A stretch of DNA of 50,151 bases, taken from Actinomycetota bacterium. GTDB taxonomy: Bacteria; Actinomycetota; Acidimicrobiia; Acidimicrobiales; Ilumatobacteraceae. The first letter of the stretch is position 1, and every line of letters begins with the position of its first letter. Below the pieces are notes generated by a model that was given only the letters and a program-made list of their open reading frames with translations, did no database searches and was not told the DNA's origin. The stretch is from positions 1-50,151 of the forward strand of contig JAPLAA010000026.1 in assembly GCA_026393475.1 (NCBI GenBank), read 5' to 3'. Below, one piece after another: positions 9,086 to 17,613 of this stretch. The position numbers were made by a program, and so were the translations under genes.

Positions 9086-9125
9086 CCTGATCCACGCCTG
9101 ATCCACGCCTGATCCACGCCTGATC
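9086..9125. repeat. 11-bp tandem repeat (cctgatccacg)
   Basis: Three exact copies and a partial fourth of cctgatccacg follow the crgA stop. Degenerate versions (gatccgggc, gatccacaggg twice) continue to about 9165. The stretch 9083-9323 has no gene. The repeats have no spacers, so this is not a CRISPR array. Confidence 0.85.
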
Positions 9126-9291
9126 GGGCCTGATCCGGGCCGATCCACAGGGTTGATCCACAGGGCAACGACGCCCGGCCGGTCAGGTGGGCGCAGCGGT
9201 GGACGACCGGTGTCCCCCGGATGACCGACAGGTCGCGACACGGGGTGAACGAGGTTGCGGACGCGTTACACGGCTGTCATTCGTCACAAGG

Positions 9292-9320
9292 TTGTCCACA
9301 GGCTGTGGACATGTGGACGA
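9292..9320. other. cluster of DnaA-box-like sequences
   Basis: TTGTCCACA (9292-9300) exactly matches the DnaA box preferred in high-G+C actinobacteria. TGTGGACAT (9304-9312) and TGTGGACGA (9312-9320) are reverse-strand copies with one mismatch each. The first two form a 9-bp inverted repeat (TGTCCACAG/CTGTGGACA, one base between). It could instead be a hairpin terminator for the minus-strand gene ending at 9324, but no T-run follows. Confidence 0.45.
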
Positions 9321-9323
9321 CGG

Positions 9324-9596
9324 TCAGTCGTAGATCGGTGCGACGAGGTCCATGTCCTCGAGGCAGTGCCTCGGCGGCGGTGGATCCTCGTCGGGGGCCA
9401 GGGTCAACTTGATCTCCAGGCCGCACACGCTGCAGCGATACCTCACGTTCACCTTCCGCAGCTCACCGGCGGGCGGCGGCGGCGGCAGCGGCGTGGTCAT
9501 GCTGCGCAGCATCGCGATGCCGCTTTTCCACAGGACGACGCCCATCAAGATGCCCGTCCCCCACCAGATGACGGTTCCGAACGACGGCATGTGCAC
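9324..9596 (-). CDS. small membrane protein with a zinc-ribbon-like motif
   Basis: A 90-aa protein not assigned to a named family. It has an N-terminal hydrophobic helix (about 7-30), a short run of six prolines and a C-terminal part with CSVCG (Cys55, Cys58) and a later His77-Cys78. This spacing could bind one zinc ion. The start is either GTG 9596 or ATG 9590; no ribosome binding site separates them. Coding character is supported by the ordered domain layout rather than by known homology. Function unknown. Confidence 0.65.
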   Translation of the reverse strand: MHMPSFGTVIWWGTGILMGVVLWKSGIAMLRSMTTPLPPPPPAGELRKVNVRYRCSVCGLEIKLTLAPDEDPPPPRHCLEDMDLVAPIYD

Positions 9597-9708
9597 AGGC
9601 TAGGCGTCGCGCCCCTGGTCCGTCACCACGGCACCTGACACACCCGACACATCTGGCCAGGCGAGACGGCGCGCACGGCGGCCGAACCGTCGACCTCCGG
9701 TCGAGGTG

Positions 9709-10878
9709 TCAGCCCAACCGCTCGATGAGCGTCGCGTTGGCCATGCCGCCGCCCTCGCACATCGTCTGCAGTCCGTAACGACCGCCGGAGCGCTCGAGCT
9801 CGTTCAGCAACGTGGTCATCAATCGGGCACCCGAGCAGCCGAGCGGGTGCCCGAGGGCGATCGCGCCTCCGTTGACGTTCACCTTGTCCATGTCGGGATG
9901 CAGCTCCCGCTCCCACGCCAGCACCACCGACGCGAACGCCTCGTTGATCTCGACCAGGTCGATGTCGTCCATGGTGAGACCGGCCCGGGTCAGCACCTTC
10001 TGGGTGGCGGGGATCGGCGCGGTGAGCATCATCCGCGGGTCGTCGCCGGCCAGCGAGAAGTTCACGAAACGGGCGCGGGGCGTGAGGCCGAGCTGCACGG
10101 CGCGTTCCTCGCTCATGATGAGCAGCGCCGACGCCCCGTCGGTGATCTGCGACGAGTTACCGGCGGTCACCCGGCCGCCGTCCTCCTCCGACCGAAACAC
10201 CGGCTTCAGCTTGCCCAACGACTCGAGCGTCGTCTCGCGCAGCCCCTCGTCGACGGACATCAGCGATCCGTCGGCGCCCTGCACCGGCAGGATCTCGCGC
10301 TGGAACCGGCCCTCAGCGGTGGCTCGTGCCGCGAACTGTTGGGACCGAACGCCGAACGCGTCCATCTCGTCGCGCGTGATGCCCCACTTGTCGGCGATCA
10401 TCTCGGCCGAGATGCCCTGGGGCACCAGTCCGCCCGCTGGTGCGTAGCGGGCACCAACGGCAGGGCCGAACGGGAAGCCGAACTTGCCATCCGACATCGA
10501 CGCCCCCATCGGCACCCGGGTCATCACCTCCACCCCAGCGGCCACGACGACGTCGTACGCGCCGGCGATCACGCCCTGCGCAGCGAAGTGGGCCGCCTGC
10601 TGGCTCGATCCGCACTGCCGGTCGATCGTGGTCCCCGGGATCGATTCGGGCCACCCGGCCGCGAGCACCGCGTTGCGGCCGACGTTGGCGGCCTGCTCGC
10701 CCACCTGCATCACGCAGCCCATGATCACGTCGTCGACCAGCGCGGGGTCGATGCCCGTGCGATCGACCAGCGCCTGCAGCGCCTGGGCCGCGAGGTCCAC
10801 CGGGTGCCAGTCCTTCAGCTTGCCGTTGCGCCGGCCGAGCGGGGTGCGGATGGCGTCGACGATGACCGCGGTGGGCAT
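9709..10878 (-). CDS. acetyl-CoA acetyltransferase (thiolase)
   Basis: A 389-aa thiolase with the active-site Cys89 (DRQCGSSQQA), the EINEAFA motif, and the C-terminal GGAIALGHPLGCSGAR carrying the catalytic His and second Cys. It makes or cleaves 3-ketoacyl-CoA in beta-oxidation or related steps. The start at 10878 has a strong ribosome binding site (CGAGGAG, 5 nt before ATG). It is divergent from a fadD gene 170 bp away, suggesting shared use in fatty-acid metabolism. The acyl chain length is not evident. Confidence 0.93.
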   Translation of the reverse strand: MPTAVIVDAIRTPLGRRNGKLKDWHPVDLAAQALQALVDRTGIDPALVDDVIMGCVMQVGEQAANVGRNAVLAAGWPESIPGTTIDRQCGSSQQAAHFAAQGVIAGAYDVVVAAGVEVMTRVPMGASMSDGKFGFPFGPAVGARYAPAGGLVPQGISAEMIADKWGITRDEMDAFGVRSQQFAARATAEGRFQREILPVQGADGSLMSVDEGLRETTLESLGKLKPVFRSEEDGGRVTAGNSSQITDGASALLIMSEERAVQLGLTPRARFVNFSLAGDDPRMMLTAPIPATQKVLTRAGLTMDDIDLVEINEAFASVVLAWERELHPDMDKVNVNGGAIALGHPLGCSGARLMTTLLNELERSGGRYGLQTMCEGGGMANATLIERLG

Positions 10879-11035
10879 GTGCTCTCCTCGTACTCGAACG
10901 GGCTCGGCGCAGAGCCGGCCGGATCGGACAGCTCGCAGTCTGCTGGCTGCACTCGGCCCCACCCAAACCGGAGCGCCCGCCGAGAACCGGAGCAAATGCC
11001 CTGGCACGACGTCTCGCGGGCCGCCGACTGCATGC

Positions 11036-11041
11036 GAGAAT
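11036..11041 (+). promoter_or_regulatory. -10 box of fadD (leaderless type)
   Basis: GAGAAT ends 7 nt before the ATG at 11049, the spacing expected when transcription starts at the start codon. There is no Shine-Dalgarno sequence. Confidence 0.45.
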
Positions 11042-11048
11042 CTGGCCC

Positions 11049-12869
11049 ATGACCACGTCCATTGCAGAGATCGACGCCATTGTCACCGGAACGACCGCGC
11101 CGCGGAAGTTCCTCGAACTCGTCGCCGCGAACGGCGACGTCCCCGCCGTGCACTCGATGAAGGACGCGACGCCGGGCAGTTGGAACGTGTGGACCTACAC
11201 CCAGGTCGCCGAGCAGGTCGCCAAGGCGGCCGCGGGCCTGCTCGCCCTCGGCGTGCAGCCGGGCGAGCGCGTGCTGCTGATGATGCGCAACCGCCCCGAC
11301 TTCCACTGGCTCGACCTCGCCGCGCAGTTCGTGCGCGCCACGCCGGTCAGCATCTACAACTCCTCGTCGCCCGAGGAGATCCAGTACCTGTCGCACCACG
11401 CCGAGGCGCGCATCGCGATCGTCGAGGACGCCGGGTTCCTCGAGCGCATGCTGAAGGTGAAGGGCGAACTGCCCGAGCTGCAGCACGTGTTCGTCATCGA
11501 GCCGCCCGCCGACGGCTGCCCCGAGGGTGTCCAGCCGGTGGCCGCGCTGTTCGGCCACGGATCGGCCGACCTCACCCAACTCGGCGCCGACACCTCCCCC
11601 GACGACATCGCCACGCTCATCTACACCAGCGGCACCACCGGCCCGCCCAAGGGCGTGATGATCAGCCAGTACAACGTCGTGTACACGGTGGAGTCGCTGA
11701 AGCGCTGCATCGACTTCGACACCTTCGTCGGCAAGCGCGCCGTCAGCTACCTGCCGATGGCCCACATCGCCGAGCGGATGATGAGCCACTACCAGGGCGC
11801 CATCCTCGGCTACTCCGTCTTCTGCTGCCCCGACCCCAACCAGCTCACCGTGTACCTCAAGGAGGTGCACCCCGAGATCCTGTTCGGCGTGCCCCGTGTG
11901 TGGGAGAAGATCTACAACGGCGTCAACGCAGCCCTCTCGGCCAACCCCGAGGCCAAGGCCAAGTTCGACGAGGGCCTCACCGCCGCCCTCGCCATCAAGC
12001 AGGCCGAGCGAGACGGCACGGCCACCAAGGAACAGCTCGACACCTGGGCGTTCCTCGACGCCGTGGCCTTCGCCAACGTCCGCGGCCTCGTCGGTCTCGA
12101 CTCGGTGCTCACCGGCGTCACCGGCGCGGCGGCCATCCCGCGGCCCGTGCTCGAGTGGTTCAACGCGATCGGTGTGCCGCTCAGCGAGATCTACGGCATG
12201 AGCGAGTCGAGCGGCCCGATGACGTGGTCGCCGAAGGCGAACCGGCCCGGCTACGTCGGCCAGGAGGTGCCCGGCTGCGAGATCCGCATCGCCGACGACG
12301 GCGAGGTGATCGCCCGCGGCGGCAACGTCTTCCAGGGGTACCTGAAGCAGCCCGACAAGACGGCCGAGACGGTCATCGACGGCTGGCTGCACAGTGGCGA
12401 CATCGGCGAGATGGACGCCGACGGCTACGTGAAGATCGTCGACCGCAAGAAGGAACTGATCATCACCTCCGGCGGCAAGAACATCAGCCCGGCCAACCTC
12501 GAGGCGGCGCTGAAGACGATCCCGCTCATCGGCCAGGCTGCTGCGATCGGTGACAACCGCAAGTTCTGCTCGGCCATCCTGGTGCTCGATCCCGAGGCGG
12601 CCGGCGTGTGGGCCCGCGAACACGGTCGGTCCGATGCGACCGTCGGCGAACTCGCCGTCGATCCCGAGGTGCTCGCCGAGGTGCAGGCCGGCGTCGACCT
12701 GATCAACCAGCAGTTCGCCCAGGTCGAGCAGATCAAGAAGTTCGTGCTCGTCGGCGAGGAGTGGATGCCCGACAGCGACATGCTCACGCCGACGTCGAAG
12801 CTGAAGCGCCGCGGCGTGAACGCTCGCTACGCGGCCGAGATCGAATCGATGTACGCCGGGCTCGACTGA
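11049..12869 (+). CDS. fadD: long-chain acyl-CoA synthetase (AMP-binding, FadD type)
   Basis: A 606-aa adenylate-forming enzyme. It contains the AMP-binding P-loop YTSGTTGPPKG, the YGMSESSG region, and a C-terminal DRKKELIITSGGKNISP with the hinge and catalytic lysine area. It activates a fatty acid to acyl-AMP and then acyl-CoA. The length and overall pattern fit FadD15-like long-chain ligases. The start at ATG 11049 is supported by the -10 box just before it. The 3' end overlaps the convergent gene's 3' end by 43 bp. Confidence 0.93.
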   Translation: MTTSIAEIDAIVTGTTAPRKFLELVAANGDVPAVHSMKDATPGSWNVWTYTQVAEQVAKAAAGLLALGVQPGERVLLMMRNRPDFHWLDLAAQFVRATPVSIYNSSSPEEIQYLSHHAEARIAIVEDAGFLERMLKVKGELPELQHVFVIEPPADGCPEGVQPVAALFGHGSADLTQLGADTSPDDIATLIYTSGTTGPPKGVMISQYNVVYTVESLKRCIDFDTFVGKRAVSYLPMAHIAERMMSHYQGAILGYSVFCCPDPNQLTVYLKEVHPEILFGVPRVWEKIYNGVNAALSANPEAKAKFDEGLTAALAIKQAERDGTATKEQLDTWAFLDAVAFANVRGLVGLDSVLTGVTGAAAIPRPVLEWFNAIGVPLSEIYGMSESSGPMTWSPKANRPGYVGQEVPGCEIRIADDGEVIARGGNVFQGYLKQPDKTAETVIDGWLHSGDIGEMDADGYVKIVDRKKELIITSGGKNISPANLEAALKTIPLIGQAAAIGDNRKFCSAILVLDPEAAGVWAREHGRSDATVGELAVDPEVLAEVQAGVDLINQQFAQVEQIKKFVLVGEEWMPDSDMLTPTSKLKRRGVNARYAAEIESMYAGLD

Positions 12870-13846
12870 CCCGACTCGACTGCGGCATCGACCGCGATGT
12901 CGACCGCGGCGTCGACCGGCGACTGCTCCGGCGGTTCGACGGTGGCGCCGCGGTGCCCGCTCGCAGGGATACGGGCCAACACCAGTTCGTCGCGCAGCAC
13001 GGTGCCGGCGCGCACCTCGCCACCGCTGCGGTCGAGGTGGAACGCGCGTCCGCCGACCGCGGCGACGAGCGGTGCCCCACCGGCGGGGTCCGTCCCGGCC
13101 ACCCAGATCTGTCCCTCGTGGGCGAACACCGCTGACGGGGTGACCGCCGGCGTCAGCAGGGCGAGCGTCCAGCTCCGTCCCTTGGTCCCGGCGACGGTTC
13201 GCGCCAGCAGATGCGAGACGCCCGACGACACCACCAACGACAGCTCGCCCTCGGGACCGGCCACCGGTCCGACCACCTCGTGCTCGGCGGTGAGGGGGAA
13301 GGTGACCTCGCGTGCGTGGTACGGGCCCTCGGCGCCCTCGAGCACGGTCCAGCCCATCCGTCGGCCGCTCATCACGACCTGGCCGACGATGACGATCGCG
13401 TGGTCCATCGACGCCGCCCCGCGCACCACGAGGTGCGGGTGTTCGACGGTGAACTGCTCGTCCGGTGTCCAGGTGACGAGATCGTCGCTCGTGCCGTGCC
13501 AGGCACGCCCGTCGACGTCGCCGAAGAGATGCCACCGCTCCCGGTGCCGCACGAGCGAGGCCGGGTCGAGCTGCTCGTGCATCCGGCCGACCTCCACCAG
13601 GGCACCGGGACGGCCGTGCCAGATGCGGGTCGACCGGTCGTCGTCGCCGGCCAGGCGGCCGATCACGGCGACGCTCGACCCGTCGGCGGCCAGCACGGGC
13701 ACGCCATGGAAGCTCGGACCGCCGACGTCGTCGACCGCCGGGGCGGCCCAGACCGACTCTGCGTCGCCGATGACGGCGACGCAGAGCCGGCAGCGAGGAG
13801 CCGGGGCGGGCGGTGGCTCCTCACGTTCTCCTGCGGTGATGCTCAT
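12827..13846 (-). CDS. uncharacterised repeat protein, possible beta-propeller
   Basis: A 339-aa protein that I cannot name. The sequence is a series of short beta-rich units with recurring W, G and polar turns (for example TRIWHGRPG, RWHLFGDVDG, QIWVAGTD), which suggests a propeller like those of sialidase or glycosidase-like proteins. No signal peptide is visible. The C-terminus is an Ala/Asp/Val-rich repeat and its last 43 bp are antisense to the fadD 3' end. The ATG at 13846 overlaps the upstream stop (ATGA), making it the last gene of a sigma-factor operon. Confidence 0.7.
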   Translation of the reverse strand: MSITAGEREEPPPAPAPRCRLCVAVIGDAESVWAAPAVDDVGGPSFHGVPVLAADGSSVAVIGRLAGDDDRSTRIWHGRPGALVEVGRMHEQLDPASLVRHRERWHLFGDVDGRAWHGTSDDLVTWTPDEQFTVEHPHLVVRGAASMDHAIVIVGQVVMSGRRMGWTVLEGAEGPYHAREVTFPLTAEHEVVGPVAGPEGELSLVVSSGVSHLLARTVAGTKGRSWTLALLTPAVTPSAVFAHEGQIWVAGTDPAGGAPLVAAVGGRAFHLDRSGGEVRAGTVLRDELVLARIPASGHRGATVEPPEQSPVDAAVDIAVDAAVESGQSSPAYIDSISAA

Positions 13847-14400
13847 CCGATGTAGAAGCTGCTCACCCGATTGTCCCAACCGGCGAGCATCGTCGGGGAC
13901 TGCGTTCCTGCGGAGGTGGGGCCGGTGTACTGCGGCGCACCACCGTTCGTGAGGTCGAAGAAGTACGACGGACACGCACCAACCCGGTAGCTGCTGGTGA
14001 CGTTGTTGAAGCCATAGCTCGACAGGTTGAGATACGTGTATTGCGTGGTGAGTGCGAGGACCGAGCCGGTGTAGTTCGTGCCGGTGTAGAGCCGCAGGAA
14101 CGAGCTGCACGACGCTCTCAGCAGTCCCGATGAGCCGGCCGGCGCCGCCGCCGCCGATGCGGCTGCAGCCGCATCGAGTGCGGCGATCATCTCCGCCTCG
14201 GAGTCGTAACACACGGTCTCGATCCCATCGGTCTGACACGCACGGGCAGCATCCCACCCGAAGCGGAGATCGATCTCCGTGCCTTCGTAGTCGGCGATCC
14301 AGGGCTCGGGCGGCGGCTCCTCGGTGACGGTGTCGATCGCGTGAGCATGTCCGAGCGGCATGGCCACGAGTGCCAAGGTGATGAGGAAGGGGGTTTTCAT
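13843..14400 (-). CDS. secreted beta/gamma-crystallin-like (inhibitor I36 type) protein
   Basis: A 185-aa protein with a signal peptide (MKTPFLITLALVAMPLGHAHA, cleavage near residue 21), an acidic middle, a poly-Ala linker and a C-terminal domain of about 90 residues. This domain reads as LRLYTGTNYTGSVLAL, YGFNNVTSSYRVG and GWDNRVSSF. The pattern resembles the Greek-key fold of peptidase inhibitor family I36 and beta/gamma-crystallins, where GWNDRxSS repeats. Four cysteines could form disulfides outside the cell. A GGAGAAG binding site precedes ATG 14400, which also overlaps the upstream stop. Inhibitor or calcium-binding activity is inference. Confidence 0.75.
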   Translation of the reverse strand: MKTPFLITLALVAMPLGHAHAIDTVTEEPPPEPWIADYEGTEIDLRFGWDAARACQTDGIETVCYDSEAEMIAALDAAAAASAAAAPAGSSGLLRASCSSFLRLYTGTNYTGSVLALTTQYTYLNLSSYGFNNVTSSYRVGACPSYFFDLTNGGAPQYTGPTSAGTQSPTMLAGWDNRVSSFYIG

Positions 14401-15197
14401 GGCTTCTCCTGTGCTGATGGGTGGGGTCTGACGATCACGTGCGACGTGGACACGTCGAGGGCGACCGTTGCGCAGGCGGAGGAGGGGTCCGAGACCTTCA
14501 CGGACCATGTGGCGAGGTCCATCGAGTCGAGGACCTCGCGGGCGATGGCGGCGACATCGGCCGTGGTCCGGCACCCGCCCGCATTGACACGGTCGACCAA
14601 TGCGGCCTGGAGTCGAACGGCTGGATCATCGGTGATCCCGGTGATGTCGGCATCCGCGAGACCGGCATCGGCACACGACCAGTACTCGGGAAGCGGCAGC
14701 ACCTGCAGCGCCAGTCCCTCGCCGACACATGCGACGAGGCGAGGAACCTCGGGCGACCCGGGCGTTGTCGGCTTCGGTACGTCGATCTCGGGGAGGTCGC
14801 CGCGTGCCCACAGGTCGGCACATGCGGCGACTGGGTCGGCGGTCGGCTCGATGACGATCGCCGAGGAGTTCGAGACCGACGCGCGACACACGACGCCCGC
14901 GGCCGGCGCCGACGGACGGGTGCCGACGAAGGCGGCGACGCCTGCTCCCCCGACGACGACGATGGCCGAGACGCCTGCGGCGACCAGCCACCGTCGCCGG
15001 CGGGGAGATCCGTGAGATCCGCGAGATGGGGAAATGGGAGATCGGTGGTGCGGGAACGCGATGACCGACGCACCGTCGGGCATCGGGTCGGCGACGCCGG
15101 TGATCTGCGCCACCAGGTCGTCGGGTTCGGTGTCGGGGTGCTCGAGCAGCGCGACGGAGCGCACGTGCGATCGCAGCACGTCGAAGGGGTCGGTCAT
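14397..15197 (-). CDS. membrane protein, probable anti-sigma factor
   Basis: A 266-aa single-pass protein: a cytoplasmic N-terminal 65 residues, an Arg-rich stop and membrane helix (about 70-91), then an outside domain with six cysteines. It has no zinc-binding HxxxCxxC anti-sigma motif. It is called anti-sigma because it follows an ECF sigma factor with an ATGA overlap and has the right topology. It also overlaps the next gene by ATGA. The outside domain is not recognised and could sense a signal or bind the secreted partner encoded next. Confidence 0.7.
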   Translation of the reverse strand: MTDPFDVLRSHVRSVALLEHPDTEPDDLVAQITGVADPMPDGASVIAFPHHRSPISPSRGSHGSPRRRRWLVAAGVSAIVVVGGAGVAAFVGTRPSAPAAGVVCRASVSNSSAIVIEPTADPVAACADLWARGDLPEIDVPKPTTPGSPEVPRLVACVGEGLALQVLPLPEYWSCADAGLADADITGITDDPAVRLQAALVDRVNAGGCRTTADVAAIAREVLDSMDLATWSVKVSDPSSACATVALDVSTSHVIVRPHPSAQEKP

Positions 15198-15754
15198 CTG
15201 GATCCGCCTTGGTCGGGTGGTTCGGTACGTTCCGCAACGGCGGCCCTGAGGCGTGCCCGGGCACGCGACACGCGCACCTTCGCGGCATTCGCCCTCACCC
15301 CGAGGATTTCTCCGACGTCCTCGGGTGACAGGTCGTCCAATGCGGTCATCAGCAGCACTTCCCGGTCGGCCGTCGACAGCGAGGCGAGGGCGTCCATCAC
15401 CATCTGCAGTTCGATGCCGGCGTCGTGATCGGGGGGTGGTGCGTACGCCACGGGGTCGAGACGGGCGACCTTGTCGTTCAAGGCCTGCCACCGTCGCTCA
15501 CCCCGTCGGCGGTTCTGGACGATGTAGCGCGCGGTGGCGCGGAGCCACGTGGTCGCGCTGGCTGCACCGTCGAAGTGCAGTTCGTCGATGCGCTGCCAGG
15601 CAGCGGTGAACGTCTCGTTCACCACCGTGTCGGCATCGACGTGCGGGTACACCACCCGCACATGGGCGTACAGCCCGCGCTGGTGCTCGCGCACGAGCGC
15701 GGTGAAACGTGCATGGGCGTCACCATCGGGTTGGTCCGCGCGCCGAGACGTCAT
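15194..15754 (-). CDS. ECF RNA polymerase sigma factor
   Basis: A 186-aa sigma-70 family factor with only regions 2 and 4. Region 2 lies at about 10-85 (VNETFTAAWQRI, TWLRATARYIVQNRRR). Region 4 lies at about 115-170 (LSTADREVLLMTALDDLSPE, then the helix-turn-helix GEILGVRANAAKVRVSRARARL). ATG 15754 gives the standard N-terminus; GTG 15763 would add three residues. It heads an operon of four genes joined by ATGA overlaps and probably directs transcription of that operon. Confidence 0.9.
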   Translation of the reverse strand: MTSRRADQPDGDAHARFTALVREHQRGLYAHVRVVYPHVDADTVVNETFTAAWQRIDELHFDGAASATTWLRATARYIVQNRRRGERRWQALNDKVARLDPVAYAPPPDHDAGIELQMVMDALASLSTADREVLLMTALDDLSPEDVGEILGVRANAAKVRVSRARARLRAAVAERTEPPDQGGSR

Positions 15755-15786
15755 CACACACACTCAATGTCCGGCACCGGCACATC

Positions 15787-15793
15787 GGTTACA
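15787..15793 (-). promoter_or_regulatory. possible ECF-type -35 element before the sigma gene
   Basis: TGTAACC on the minus strand contains the AAC core seen in many ECF -35 boxes and lies 32 bp before the sigma start. This would fit autoregulation. The matching -10 is not clear. Confidence 0.25.
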
Positions 15794-15844
15794 CCGGCGC
15801 GTGAACTTCGTCCGAATGATCGCGGACGCGACGTGCGAGCCCGT

Positions 15845-16282
15845 TCAGCGGGCGAGCTTCGACAACAACCGCTGCAACGCGAGGATGTCGCTCTCGGTGA
15901 CCACCTGGGCGAAGTTGCGCTGCACCGACCGGCGATAGATCACGTTGGCATCGCGCCAGAACGAGCGGCCGTCACGGGTGAGGTGCACCGAGACCGCTCG
16001 GCGATCGGTGGGGCTGGGCGACGGCTCGCGCGCGACGTGACCCTCCTCCTCCATCCGGTCGAGGCGACGGCTGAGGCTCGACGCCACCTCGTCGAGTTCG
16101 CTGCACAGCTCGCTCACCCGCATCGATCCGCCGGCGCGTTGCAGCGCCGCCATCACCTCGAACCAGCTGAGCGGGATGTCGAACTCGTCGACGAGATCGG
16201 CGTCGATCTGGCGCTCGATCGCGTTGGTCGCCACGCACAGCTGGCGGAGCAGTGCGATCCGCTCGGCGTCGAGACGAGGCAT
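15845..16282 (-). CDS. MarR-family transcriptional regulator
   Basis: A 145-aa winged-helix protein. The DNA-binding core runs FEVMAALQRAGGSMRVSELCSEL, then VASSLSRRLDRMEEEGHVAR and the wing PTDRRAVSVHLTRDG, which is the classic MarR pattern. Dimerisation helices lie at both ends. It lies 66 bp downstream of an aminotransferase gene on the same strand and may regulate it or be co-transcribed. The ligand cannot be inferred. Confidence 0.9.
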   Translation of the reverse strand: MPRLDAERIALLRQLCVATNAIERQIDADLVDEFDIPLSWFEVMAALQRAGGSMRVSELCSELDEVASSLSRRLDRMEEEGHVAREPSPSPTDRRAVSVHLTRDGRSFWRDANVIYRRSVQRNFAQVVTESDILALQRLLSKLAR

Positions 16283-16348
16283 GAGGCCGGTGCCTGCGGG
16301 TCAGCCGAGCGATGCGGACGTTGCGGACATGGGCGGACGGGGGCGCGA

Positions 16349-17578
16349 TCAGGCCGTGGCCTTGAGCGCCGCGCCGAAGGCGGCGAGGGCGAGGTCGATC
16401 TCGCCCTCGGTCACCACCAGCGGCGGCATCCAGCGCAGGGTGCGGCCGTAGGTGCCGGCGTTCATGAGGATCAGGCGACCCTCCTCGAAGCAGTGCTTCG
16501 TGATCGCGGCGACCCGTGCGGCGTCGCTGAACTCGGTGCCCACCATGAGCCCGAGGCCGCGCACCTGGACGATGACGTCGTGCTCGCGCTGCAGCTCGCG
16601 GATGCCCGCCTGGAGCTGCTCGCCGCGGGCGTTCACGTTCTCGAGGAACGCCGGATCGCTCATGATCTCGATCGTGGCGAGCGCGGCGGCACAGCCCATC
16701 GAGTTGCCGCCGTAGGTGCCGCCGTGGCTGCCGGTGGTCCACTTGTCGTCGAGCTCGCGGCGGGTGCCGAGCGCCGCGAACGGGAAGCCGCTCGCGATGC
16801 CCTTGGCCATGCAGATGATGTCGGGCTCGATGTCGTAGTGGTCGACGGCGAACATCTTGCCGGTGCGACCGAAGCCGCTCTGCACCTCGTCGGCGATGAA
16901 CAGGATGCCGTGCTGCTTGCAGCGCTCGACGATGCCCTGGATGAACGCCGGCGGCGCCGGGATGTAGCCGCCCTCGCCGAGCACGGGCTCGAGGATGACC
17001 GCGGCGGTCTCCTCGGGCGCGGTCATCGACTTCAACAGGTGATCGAAGCCGGCGAGCGCTCGCTCGGCCTCGGCCGCCTGATCGGCGACGAGCGGGTCGG
17101 GGTACGGGGCGACGAAGATGCCGGCCGGCAGGGGCGCGTGGCCCGCGCGGTAGCCGGTCTTCGAGGTCGTCATCGCCATGGCCAGATGGGTGCGGCCGTG
17201 GAAGCTGCCGCTGAACACGATGACGTGCGGGCGCTTCGTGGCCTGCTTGGCGAGCTTCACCGCGGCCTCGGTGATCTCGGCACCGGAGTTGGCGTAGAAG
17301 AAGGTGTCGATGCCGGCCGGGGTGATCTCGGCGAGCTTCGCGGCGAGCGGCTCGAGCAGGTCGTGCTTGAACACGTTCACCTGCGCGTGGATGAACCGCT
17401 GCGCCTGATCGGCGATCGCCTTGGCGACACGGGGATGGGCGTGGCCGGTGGAGTTCACCGCGATGCCGGCGGCGAAGTCGAGGTACTCCTCGCCGTCGGT
17501 GGTGGTGACCCAGCAACCGTGCCCACTGGCCACCTGCAACGGGGTGACCGAGAACCAGACATTCGACAGGTGCGACAT
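16349..17578 (-). CDS. class III aminotransferase (GABA/acetylornithine type)
   Basis: A 409-aa PLP enzyme. It has the cofactor-binding NSGAEITEAAVKLA, SGSFHGRTH and DEVQSGFGRTG motifs and the Schiff-base lysine in CMAKGIASG (Lys259). It moves an omega-amino group from a substrate such as 4-aminobutyrate to a 2-oxo acid; the exact substrate is not fixed by sequence. A TAGGCT box 6 nt before ATG 17578 suggests a leaderless message. A MarR regulator follows. Confidence 0.9.
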   Translation of the reverse strand: MSHLSNVWFSVTPLQVASGHGCWVTTTDGEEYLDFAAGIAVNSTGHAHPRVAKAIADQAQRFIHAQVNVFKHDLLEPLAAKLAEITPAGIDTFFYANSGAEITEAAVKLAKQATKRPHVIVFSGSFHGRTHLAMAMTTSKTGYRAGHAPLPAGIFVAPYPDPLVADQAAEAERALAGFDHLLKSMTAPEETAAVILEPVLGEGGYIPAPPAFIQGIVERCKQHGILFIADEVQSGFGRTGKMFAVDHYDIEPDIICMAKGIASGFPFAALGTRRELDDKWTTGSHGGTYGGNSMGCAAALATIEIMSDPAFLENVNARGEQLQAGIRELQREHDVIVQVRGLGLMVGTEFSDAARVAAITKHCFEEGRLILMNAGTYGRTLRWMPPLVVTEGEIDLALAAFGAALKATA

Positions 17579-17613
17579 GCGCTCAGCCTATGCCGATCGG
17601 GCGCAGCGGTCGA

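Noticed and set aside
9086..9165. CRISPR-like array
   Set aside because: The 11-bp units are contiguous with no unique spacers, and no cas gene is near.
15754..15777. HAIR-like TTGAGT before the ECF sigma gene
   Set aside because: Only one half-site is present; the position 7 bp away lacks ACTCAA.
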